From Comamonadaceae bacterium (GTDB lineage Bacteria; Pseudomonadota; Gammaproteobacteria; Burkholderiales; Burkholderiaceae_C): a stretch of DNA of 12,316 nt. A program made the translations under genes and the position numbers. Location of the stretch: the NCBI GenBank assembly GCA_013298415.1, contig JAAFHN010000030.1, positions 1 through 12,316 on the forward strand, given 5' to 3'. Shown piece after piece: positions 6,695 through 12,316 of the stretch. Position 1 is the first letter of the stretch. Every line of letters begins with the position of its first letter. The notes beneath the pieces are model-generated. The model had not been told where the DNA came from. It ran no database searches and saw only the letters and a list, made by a program, of their open reading frames with translations.

Positions 6695-9139
6695 TCAGAA
6701 GTCGCCGCTCACGCTGAGCGTGAACAGGCGCGGTGCGCCCAAGTAGTAGCGCACGGCTGTGGGGTTGGCTGCAATCGTGCCGCCAGGTGTGACGACCGGC
6801 TGCGTGAAGAGCTGCACGCCCGAGCCAGAGCTGCGGTACTGGGCATTGAACAGATTGGAAATGCTCCAGCGCAGTTGCGTGCCCTTCACGGGGCCGAGCT
6901 TGCCGAGGGTGTAGCCGCCGTCCAAATCCACTTTGGTGTAGGCCGGTACTTCTTCGTCGTTCATCAGCGTGGCGAACTGCGTGCCAGTTTCTTTGGCCTT
7001 CACGCGCACGTACCAAGGGCCTTGCTGGTATTGGCCAGACAGGGCCACCATGTGGCGTGGGGTGTTGGCAAATTCTTTGCCGTCCAAAGGCAGGGTCACG
7101 GCCGCAGTTTGGCGCAGATCGTTCATGATCCGGCTGATCTGCGAGGTGATCGACATGTAGCCGGTGAAGCCGTTCACTGGGCGCGTGCCCACTTCGAGTT
7201 CGATGCCACGGTTGCGGGTTTTGCCGATGTTGGTGTAGATCGAGGTGTTGCTCACCGGATCAAAGGCATTGCCCTGGCGATTGCTGAAGTCAACATTGAA
7301 GAAGGTGGCCGAGAGCGTGACCATCTTGTTTTGCAGGCGGTAGCCGATGTCGGTGTTGATCGAGGTTTCGGCTTCCACTTCGCGCAAGATGGTGGGCTGG
7401 CCAGCCACGATGCGCACGATGCCATTGGTGGGCGCGTAGGCAAAGTTGGGCGGCGCGCGGAAGTTCTTGGCCACGTTCATGAACACTTGCTGCTCGCGAT
7501 CGAGCTTGTAGCGCACGCCCACCTGGGGCAGGGTGTCGCGATAAGTGCGGGTGATGTTGTACTGGAAGGCGCCGCCTTCACTTGGATAGTTGGTGAAGTC
7601 ACGCTCCACTTGCGGCAGGCGCACGCCCACGCTCAGCAAACCGCGGTCGTTGGCAAACGAGTAGTTGTCGGTGATGAAGAACGCGCTCGCGGTACTGACC
7701 GTGATCCAGTTGCGGTTTTGAAACTCGGTGCCGTCAGCGCGGGTGATGCGGCCTTCGTCCAGCCAAATCGTGGTGGGATTGCCATTGGCATCAACAGGCA
7801 CGGCAGGCGCGGTCTGGCGGTGCTTGGCGCGCTCGTACCAGTAGCCGAGCTTGATGCTGTGGTCGCCCAGCAGCCAATTCAGTTCTGTAGAAACGCCAGG
7901 GCGCAGGGTGTGGGTCACGTTGGAGCGGGCCACCACCAAGCGGTCGCGGGTGTCTCCGTCGCCGTTCAGGTCTTTGGTGCCAGTGAACGTGCCTCCGGGG
8001 CCGGTCAGGAAGCCGCTCTCAGTCAGGTTGTTTTGCTGAATGCCGCCTGTGCCGTAGCCGTACCAGAAGTAGGGCTGCACTTTGAGCAGGAGGTTGTCGG
8101 TGAGTGTGAACGAGCCGGAAAGCGAGGCGATGGCGTTTTCAAACGGGTTGGTCGCCAGCTTGTAGTAGGCGGGGCTTGGGCCAGTCTCGGTCTGCGCCGT
8201 GCCGCTCACAGCGGTGGTCTTTGTGTAGAACGCAGAGTTGTCCCAGTAGTAGCCGTTGGCGCGCAGCTCGGTCAGCGTGGGGTTGTTGATGTTGTTGTTA
8301 ACCGCCTTGTTGTAGTTCAAGACGCCGAGCAGCTTTTGGCCTTTGGCGATGTCCCAGTTGAAGCCGGTGTCGATGTGATCGCGCTTGGCTTCGCCTTCGC
8401 CTTTCCACTTGCGGGCGTAGCTGTTGCTGTAGCTGATGTAGCTGGCAAGCCGGTTGTCAAACAATTTGCCCGTGTCGTAGCGCACGAAGGTGCGGCGCAC
8501 GCCCAAGCCACCTAGCGTTTGGGTGAATCGCACGCGCTGGGTGGGGTGTGCGTCGCAGCTTGTGAGGCCTACCGAGCCGCCCGAAGCTGCGATCTGTGGG
8601 CTTTCTTGGTCTGAGCTGCCCTGGGCAACGGTGTTCACGCAGATGTTTTCTTGGTCCACATACTCTTGTGGGAACACGCCGTAGCTGCCGGAATCGTTCA
8701 CTGGCACGCCGTTCATCGTGAAGCCGATTTGGTCGGAGTTGAAGCCGCGAATGCTCATCACGCCGCCAAAGAGGCCGGTGGCATCGTGGTTCACGGTGTT
8801 GATGCCAGGCAGCATCTCCATCGATTGGTAGAGGTTGCCTGTGGCGCGGTCTTTTTCCATGCTGGCGCGCGTGATCGTGCTGCGGGCCTTCACCGTGTCT
8901 TCATTGATGATTTGGCCAGCGCCCAAGCGGTCGCCAGAGCCTGTCACCGTGATCGTGCCCATGCGCACCACGTCGTCTTTGGCGCGGGGTGCATCGTCTT
9001 GCTCAGCGGATGCGGCAGGGCGCGGCGCAGCGGCGGTTTGCGCGAAAGCGGGGGCGGCAAATGCGGCCAAAGCGATGGTGATCGCGGCTGCTTGGGCCAC
9101 CGCATGGGGCGTGGCGCGCAAATTCTTGGTGTTTTGCAT
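6695..9139 (-). CDS. TonB-dependent outer-membrane receptor
   Basis: An 814-residue receptor for energised import across the outer membrane. The start is placed at 9139 (MQNTKN), with AAGG 6 nt upstream. The frame also opens at 9190, but that start would put 17 residues before the signal peptide. The signal peptide covers about residues 1-33 (APAFA then Q). A TonB-box-like hydrophobic stretch (MGTITVTGS, about 60-68) precedes the plug, which includes MSIRGFNSDQIGFTMNGVPV (about 128-147). The rest is a beta-barrel with many aromatic strands, ending in a terminal phenylalanine (LSVSGDF), as usual for outer-membrane barrels. Two plug cysteines (about C167 and C195) could pair. The ligand is not identifiable. 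The nucleotidase gene 25 nt downstream hints at a phosphorylated or nucleotide-like substrate, which is inference only. Confidence 0.93.
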   Translation of the reverse strand: MQNTKNLRATPHAVAQAAAITIALAAFAAPAFAQTAAAPRPAASAEQDDAPRAKDDVVRMGTITVTGSGDRLGAGQIINEDTVKARSTITRASMEKDRATGNLYQSMEMLPGINTVNHDATGLFGGVMSIRGFNSDQIGFTMNGVPVNDSGSYGVFPQEYVDQENICVNTVAQGSSDQESPQIAASGGSVGLTSCDAHPTQRVRFTQTLGGLGVRRTFVRYDTGKLFDNRLASYISYSNSYARKWKGEGEAKRDHIDTGFNWDIAKGQKLLGVLNYNKAVNNNINNPTLTELRANGYYWDNSAFYTKTTAVSGTAQTETGPSPAYYKLATNPFENAIASLSGSFTLTDNLLLKVQPYFWYGYGTGGIQQNNLTESGFLTGPGGTFTGTKDLNGDGDTRDRLVVARSNVTHTLRPGVSTELNWLLGDHSIKLGYWYERAKHRQTAPAVPVDANGNPTTIWLDEGRITRADGTEFQNRNWITVSTASAFFITDNYSFANDRGLLSVGVRLPQVERDFTNYPSEGGAFQYNITRTYRDTLPQVGVRYKLDREQQVFMNVAKNFRAPPNFAYAPTNGIVRIVAGQPTILREVEAETSINTDIGYRLQNKMVTLSATFFNVDFSNRQGNAFDPVSNTSIYTNIGKTRNRGIELEVGTRPVNGFTGYMSITSQISRIMNDLRQTAAVTLPLDGKEFANTPRHMVALSGQYQQGPWYVRVKAKETGTQFATLMNDEEVPAYTKVDLDGGYTLGKLGPVKGTQLRWSISNLFNAQYRSSGSGVQLFTQPVVTPGGTIAANPTAVRYYLGAPRLFTLSVSGDF

Positions 9140-9145
9140 GGAAGA

Positions 9146-9149
9146 CCTT
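9146..9149 (-). promoter_or_regulatory. Shine-Dalgarno AAGG deciding the receptor start
   Basis: On the - strand AAGG stands 6 nt before the ATG at 9139. The upstream in-frame ATG at 9190 lies inside a long hairpin and would give a poor signal peptide, so 9139 is preferred. Confidence 0.55.
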
Positions 9150-9174
9150 GTGGGAAGAAAGAGGGTGAGGGTGG

Positions 9175-9229
9175 GCGCAACAAACCCCATCTGGCACGCA
9201 AACTGCGTGCCAGATGGGATTTGCTGCGC
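9175..9229 (-). repeat. 26-bp inverted repeat / long RNA hairpin in the receptor leader
   Basis: The arms 9175-9200 and 9204-9229 are reverse complements with a 3-nt loop at 9201-9203. The inner 15 bp (CCCATCTGGCACGCA and its complement) are perfect. The two imperfect positions are A-C mismatches on the + strand but become G-U pairs in RNA from the - strand, so the receptor transcript could pair along all 26 positions. The hairpin ends 35 nt before the receptor ATG. No T-tract follows, so it is not a standard terminator. It could be a regulatory leader structure, an mRNA-stability element, or a palindromic mobile repeat. Confidence 0.8.
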
Positions 9230-9412
9230 GCCTTGCCACCGGTCTCGGCGTTACGCCGGGGCCGTACAACCCCTCAACCTTAGTACGCTTGTGTGAAAAA
9301 GTGGTGACATCCCGCTCTAAATCTCTCGGCTTTGTCGCCCTGCGGGCTCCGGGTGTCGCGGGAGTGTGCGCTTGGCGCAACAGCGCTTTCAGGCCCAGGG
9401 ACCTTTGGGCTG
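9230..9412. other. Upstream intergenic part between the Sel1-repeat gene and the receptor leader hairpin
   Basis: These 183 bp lie between the Sel1-repeat gene stop and the leader hairpin. They should hold the receptor promoter, but I see no clear -35/-10 pair. Two small inverted repeats are present: CGGCGTTACGCCG at 9246-9258, and CGTAC/GTACG at 9263-9267 and 9283-9287 with a 15-nt spacer. No gene or riboswitch was recognised. Confidence 0.5.
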
Positions 9413-10123
9413 TCAGTTTTGTAACTGCGCCTGGATTTCTTTGAACTTCGTGGGCGCTGCTTCGTCGCCATTCGCAGCCGCCAGGCCATACCAATAAGCG
9501 GCCAGTCGCAGGTCTTTGGGCACGCCATCGCCGTGCTCATAGAAGCTGGCAATCAGGTATTGCGCGCCCACGTCGCCCGTTTTGGCCGCTTCGCGAAACC
9601 AGTGAGCGGCGCGCGGCAAGTCTTTCGCTGTGCCTCGGCCCAGCATCAGATTCGTGCCCAGATCCACTTGAGCTTCCACATGGCCGAGGTTTGCACCTTT
9701 TTCCAGCCACGCGTTGCTCAAGGCCAAATCGCGCTTGCCGGTAGCGCCTTGCTCGTAGGCCTGTGCGAGCGCGTGGGGCGCGCGCACGATGCCGTCATCC
9801 GCCGCGTGGCGCAGCAGGGCGAGCGCGGTGCTTGGCCGCGCACCTGGCACCTCAGCGCGCAGCATCATCATGGCCAGGTTGAATCGGGCCAGGCCGACAG
9901 ACGGGTCTCTTTGCCCCGCGCGGGCCAGTTTGGTGGCGGCAGTGAAGCCGCGCGCCGCCTCGTCCCATTTGTCTTCGCTGTAAGCTTGCAGCGCTCGGTT
10001 GAAAATTTGCTCGCTGCGCGCAAGCTGCTGGGGCGTTTGCGCCCAAGCCTCGGACACCATCGAAACCACCGACATCACCGACACGATCCACGCCGCCGCC
10101 ACACATCCAGTCTTCCAGTTCAT
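9413..10123 (-). CDS. Exported Sel1-repeat (TPR-like) protein
   Basis: A 236-residue protein with a signal peptide (about 1-28, ending SEAWAQ), so probably periplasmic. Residues about 35-70 look like a TPR-type helical pair (IFNRALQAYSEDKWDEAARG). Roughly three Sel1-like repeats follow: about 113-147 (APHALAQAYEQGATGKRDLA), 149-184 (VEAQVDLGTNLMLGRGTAKD) and 185-220 (VGAQYLIASFYEHGDGVPKD). Each has the A..LG..Y..G.GV.KD..A..W pattern. Sel1 proteins are scaffolds for protein-protein contact; the partner is unknown. The ATG at 10123 has no strong Shine-Dalgarno. It faces lipB, whose start codon is only 6 nt away on the other strand, so its promoter must lie inside the lipB coding sequence. Confidence 0.85.
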   Translation of the reverse strand: MNWKTGCVAAAWIVSVMSVVSMVSEAWAQTPQQLARSEQIFNRALQAYSEDKWDEAARGFTAATKLARAGQRDPSVGLARFNLAMMMLRAEVPGARPSTALALLRHAADDGIVRAPHALAQAYEQGATGKRDLALSNAWLEKGANLGHVEAQVDLGTNLMLGRGTAKDLPRAAHWFREAAKTGDVGAQYLIASFYEHGDGVPKDLRLAAYWYGLAAANGDEAAPTKFKEIQAQLQN

Positions 10124-10129
10124 CGCACC

Positions 10130-10807
10130 GTGCTCACAGAGTTTTTGGGTTTCGCAGACTATGCCAGCACCGTGGCCCGCATGCAGGCCTACACCGCTGA
10201 GCGCGACGCCAATGCCGTGGATTTGCTATGGATATGCGAGCATCAAAGTGTCTATACACTAGGACAAAGCGGTGATTTGAGCCATATTTTGACCGCTGAC
10301 AGTGATTTGGCACGTATTCCGGTCGTGCCCACGGCGCGGGGCGGGCAAGTGACTTACCACGGCCCTGGCCAGCTGGTTGCCTACCCCTTGCTGGATCTGC
10401 GCCGACGGGGCTATTTCGTGAAGGAATACGTGTACCGCCTGGAAGAAGCCGTGATCCGCACGCTGATGCACTTCGGCATCACGGGCCACCGGGTGAAAGG
10501 CGCACCAGGCATCTATGTGCGCTTGGATGATCCGTTTTCCCACGCCCGCTTGGCCGAAACGGAGGTAGGTGCCGACCCCTTTGCCGGCCTCGGCAAGATC
10601 GCTGCGCTGGGCGTGAAGGTGAGCCGTCACTGCACTTTTCACGGCCTGGCCTTGAATGTGGCCATGGATTTGCTGCCGTTTTCAGGCATCAACCCCTGCG
10701 GCTACCCTGGCCTTGCCACGGTGGATTTCCAGGCTTTGGGCGTTCGCGCGGCGGTGCGCGATGTGCAGCCCGTGTTGGCCGAACAACTGCGCAAACGGCT
10801 GAGCTGA
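10130..10807 (+). CDS. lipB: Octanoyltransferase (lipoyl-[acyl-carrier protein] protein ligase)
   Basis: LipB moves the octanoyl group from acyl carrier protein to lipoyl domains of enzymes such as pyruvate dehydrogenase, the first step of lipoate synthesis in the cytoplasm. The 225-residue product has the family landmarks: ICEHQSVYTLGQSG (35-48), RGGQVTYHGPGQ (70-81), GAPGIYV (124-130), the catalytic lysine K156 (GLGKIAALGVKVSRHC) and the catalytic cysteine C190 (INPCGY). The frame stays open upstream to 9533, but homology begins at VLTEFLGFADY, matching the usual LipB N-terminus, so the GTG at 10130 is chosen. No clear Shine-Dalgarno precedes it. An insertion around residues 132-152 (LDDPFSHARLAE) relative to the E. 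coli protein is common in Burkholderiales. lipA, often the next gene, is absent here. Confidence 0.94.
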   Translation: MLTEFLGFADYASTVARMQAYTAERDANAVDLLWICEHQSVYTLGQSGDLSHILTADSDLARIPVVPTARGGQVTYHGPGQLVAYPLLDLRRRGYFVKEYVYRLEEAVIRTLMHFGITGHRVKGAPGIYVRLDDPFSHARLAETEVGADPFAGLGKIAALGVKVSRHCTFHGLALNVAMDLLPFSGINPCGYPGLATVDFQALGVRAAVRDVQPVLAEQLRKRLS

Positions 10808-10889
10808 GCTGCCCGCGTCGCGCGACCGGCCAGTTCAGGCGGAAAATGCGCGAGTTGAGTTCCCCATCGTTTTTCTGAGCAGCCCCACC

Positions 10890-11921
10890 ATGCCCATCAC
10901 CCCCCAGCAAGCCCTGCAGCGCACGATTGAGCACCGCGAGATTTTTCATGACGAGATGCTCAAAGTGATGCGCATGATCATGGCGGGCGAAATGAGCCCG
11001 GTGATGACGGCAGCGATCCTGACCGGCCTGCGCGTGAAGAAGGAAACCATTGGCGAAATCACCGCCGCCGCGCAAGTGATGCGCGAGTTCGCCACCAAGG
11101 TGGAGGTGGCCGACCGCACCCACCTGGTAGACATCGTTGGCACGGGCGGTGACGGCTCGCACACCTTCAACATCTCCACTTGCAGCATGTTTGTGGCCGC
11201 AGCGGCTGGTGCGCGGGTGAGCAAGCACGGCAACCGCTCCGTCAGCAGCAAATCCGGCAGCGCCGATGTGCTGGAAAGCCTGGGCGTGAATTTGAACCTG
11301 AGGCCTGAGCAAATTGCCCAATGCATCGCCGATGTGGGCATTGGCTTCATGTTTGCGCCCAACCACCACCCCGCCATGAAAAACGTAGGCCCGGTGCGCA
11401 AAGAGCTGGGCGTGCGCACGATTTTCAACATCCTGGGGCCGCTCACCAACCCCGCGAGCGCGCCGAACATCTTGATGGGCGTGTTTCACCCCGATCTCGT
11501 GGGCATCCAAGTGCGGGCCTTGCAGCGCTTGGGCGCGGAGCATGCGGTGGTGGTGTACGGCAAAGACGGGTTGGATGAGGTGAGCCTCGGCGCGTCAACG
11601 CTGGTCGGCGAGCTGAAAAACGGCGAAGTGACCGAATACGAAATCCACCCCGAAGACTTTGGCCTGCCGATGGCCAGCACCCGAAGCCTGAAGGTGGAAA
11701 CGCCCGAAGAAAGCAAAGCCATGCTGCTCGCCGTGCTGGAAGGCCAGCGCAGCGCGGCCAGAGACGTGGTGCTGCTGAACTCTGGCGTGGCGCTTTATGC
11801 CGCCAATGTGTCAGCCACGATTCCTGAAGGCATCGAAAAATCCCGCGCCGCGCTGGATTCAGGTGCGGCAAAGGCGAAACTGGCGGCGTTTGTGGCTGCC
11901 ACGAAGGCTGCGATAGCGTAG
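10890..11921 (+). CDS. trpD: Anthranilate phosphoribosyltransferase
   Basis: TrpD joins anthranilate to PRPP, the second step of tryptophan synthesis in the cytoplasm. The 343-residue product is full length and has an N-terminal helical domain followed by the PRPP- and anthranilate-binding alpha/beta domain. Visible motifs are GTGGD (84-88), KHGNRSVSSKSGSAD (112-126), R170 with RKELGVRTIFNILGPLTNP (170-188), and the metal-binding region GKDGLDE (224-230). All expected active-site elements are intact. The ATG at 10890 fits the family N-terminus, although no strong Shine-Dalgarno is seen. It lies 82 nt after lipB. The gap holds a 10-bp palindrome GTCGCGCGAC (10817-10826) but no evident terminator. 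Neither trpG nor trpC adjoins it; an antitoxin-like gene follows instead. Confidence 0.96.
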   Translation: MPITPQQALQRTIEHREIFHDEMLKVMRMIMAGEMSPVMTAAILTGLRVKKETIGEITAAAQVMREFATKVEVADRTHLVDIVGTGGDGSHTFNISTCSMFVAAAAGARVSKHGNRSVSSKSGSADVLESLGVNLNLRPEQIAQCIADVGIGFMFAPNHHPAMKNVGPVRKELGVRTIFNILGPLTNPASAPNILMGVFHPDLVGIQVRALQRLGAEHAVVVYGKDGLDEVSLGASTLVGELKNGEVTEYEIHPEDFGLPMASTRSLKVETPEESKAMLLAVLEGQRSAARDVVLLNSGVALYAANVSATIPEGIEKSRAALDSGAAKAKLAAFVAATKAAIA

Positions 11922-11935
11922 TTCAAGGTTGAAAA

Positions 11936-11963
11936 TAGACAAAATGTCTGTTTCGTCTAAAAT
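11936..11963 (+). promoter_or_regulatory. Candidate sigma-70 promoter of the antitoxin-like gene
   Basis: TAGACA (11936-11941, five of six bases of TTGACA) and TAAAAT (11958-11963, five of six bases of TATAAT) are separated by 16 nt. The expected start of transcription, 6-8 nt after the -10 box, falls on the ATG at 11970, which would make the mRNA leaderless. The region is AT-rich compared with its surroundings. Confidence 0.6.
11937..11949. promoter_or_regulatory. Palindrome AGACA-AAA-TGTCT overlapping the -35 box
   Basis: A perfect 5-bp inverted repeat with a 3-nt centre overlaps the -35 element. A wider TAGAC..GTCTA pair (11936-11940 and 11955-11959) reaches the -10 box. Phd/YefM antitoxins often bind such palindromes to repress their own promoter, so this is a candidate operator. 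Confidence 0.5.
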
Positions 11964-11977
11964 TCCAACATGTTGGA
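11964..11977. promoter_or_regulatory. 14-bp perfect palindrome spanning the start codon
   Basis: TCCAACATGTTGGA is a perfect palindrome with the ATG of the antitoxin-like gene at its centre and begins directly after the -10 box. A protein bound here would block initiation of transcription. It is a second candidate operator, but chance cannot be excluded. Confidence 0.45.
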
Positions 11978-12316
11978 TGAAGCTGGCCTTCGTGCCTTGA
12001 ACCTTCGTGCGTTGAAGTTTGAGCCCCCGGAGGTTGCAGCTCTGTCGGGAGTTTCGCGCGCCTCGGACGCATCGAGCTTGCGCGTGGTGACTGCCTCGTT
12101 TGCCAAGCAAAACTTTGGCGAGGTGCTGGCGCTCGTCGCGGCGGAACCCGTGGGGATTGAAAAGCACGGCAAGCTCGTTGCTGTGCTCGCGTCTGCGCAG
12201 CGCTGGGAGCGGAGTGCGCCATCCGTTTGCGTCACCGCCGAGTCAGAGCTTGCGCAACGCAAAGCTGCGCGGCTGGCCCAGCAGCAGCTGGAGCGAGATC
12301 GGTTGATGCACCACCA
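11970..12316 (+). CDS. Phd/YefM-family antitoxin-like protein, 3'-truncated by the window edge
   Basis: The frame is open from the ATG at 11970 to the right edge: 115 complete codons and no stop. Residues 39-80 match the Phd/YefM antitoxin N-terminal domain: VVTASFAKQNFGEVLALV, then EPVGIEKHGKLVAVLASAQRWE. The pattern is a helix with QN.GE, a beta-strand with I..HGK.VAVL, and a following helix. Such domains bind DNA as dimers and repress their own operon, while the C-terminus neutralises a toxin such as a Doc, YoeB or VapC-type protein. The tail (about 90-115) is a charged helix (SELAQRKAARLAQQQLERDR). A 38-residue N-terminal extension is unusual; GTG codons at 12084 or 12087 would give a standard-length protein. 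Any toxin gene lies outside the window. The family is likely; function as a toxin-antitoxin pair is inference. Confidence 0.75.
   Translation, partial: MLDEAGLRALNLRALKFEPPEVAALSGVSRASDASSLRVVTASFAKQNFGEVLALVAAEPVGIEKHGKLVAVLASAQRWERSAPSVCVTAESELAQRKAARLAQQQLERDRLMHH

Noticed and set aside
6551..8515. Large 654-codon open frame on the + strand
   Set aside because: It is the complementary shadow of the TonB receptor gene. The - strand frame has a signal peptide, plug motifs and a terminal phenylalanine; the + frame shows no recognisable domain.
9175..9229. Intrinsic terminator of the Sel1-repeat gene
   Set aside because: No T-tract follows on the - strand, and the hairpin lies about 180 nt after the stop codon, close to the receptor start.
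9140..9412. Cobalamin or other riboswitch upstream of the TonB receptor
   Set aside because: No recognisable B12-box or other riboswitch core was found; only the simple long hairpin is visible.
9003..9494. Possible small protein in the receptor leader; both strands give NPIWHA.CVPDG-like peptides
   Set aside because: The matching peptides on both strands arise from the inverted repeat itself and have no independent support.
9533..10129. Long N-terminal extension of lipB (frame open from 9533)
   Set aside because: It is antisense to the Sel1-repeat gene, and LipB similarity begins only at the GTG at 10130.
12100..12306. Small + strand open frame overlapping the antitoxin-like gene
   Set aside because: It is in a different frame from the Phd/YefM match and has no recognisable features.

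Overview
The window is GC-rich, densely coded DNA from a proteobacterium. LipB and TrpD read like Comamonadaceae-type Betaproteobacteria proteins, and the intergenic CTTCGACA..CTCAG..CGAACGG repeats fit that group. This placement is inference from protein and repeat character; no database search was run. Eight chromosomal genes are supported, two of them cut by the window edges.

Layout. (1) 1-3729, + strand: the 3' part of an RND periplasmic adaptor followed by a complete AcrB-type RND pump gene, an efflux operon with no outer-membrane channel gene after it. (2) 3781-4593, + strand: a protein of unassigned function with a winged-helix-like N-terminus and a PD-(D/E)XK nuclease-like core resembling MmcB. 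(3) 4594-4959: a convergent intergenic region filled with REP-type palindromic repeats, including a 74-bp tandem array. (4) 9139-4960, - strand: a TonB-dependent outer-membrane receptor followed after 25 bp by an exported 5'-nucleotidase/metallophosphatase, a likely uptake-plus-hydrolysis pair. A near-perfect 26-bp hairpin lies in the receptor leader. (5) 10123-9413, - strand: an exported Sel1-repeat protein, divergent from lipB with only 6 nt between the two start codons. (6) 10130-10807 lipB (octanoyltransferase) and 10890-11921 trpD (anthranilate phosphoribosyltransferase), + strand. (7) 11970 to the right edge, + strand: a Phd/YefM-type antitoxin-like gene that runs off the window, with its own promoter, no Shine-Dalgarno sequence and two palindromes around the start.

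How the genes relate. The two RND genes form one tripartite-pump module. The receptor could bring a substrate across the outer membrane while the secreted nucleotidase removes phosphate in the periplasm. This is a guess from adjacency, and the substrate is unknown. lipB and trpD are housekeeping genes separated from their usual partners (lipA; trpG/trpC). No complete new system is evident. The best leads are the nuclease-like gene, the receptor leader hairpin, the receptor-nucleotidase pair and the apparently leaderless antitoxin gene at the right edge.
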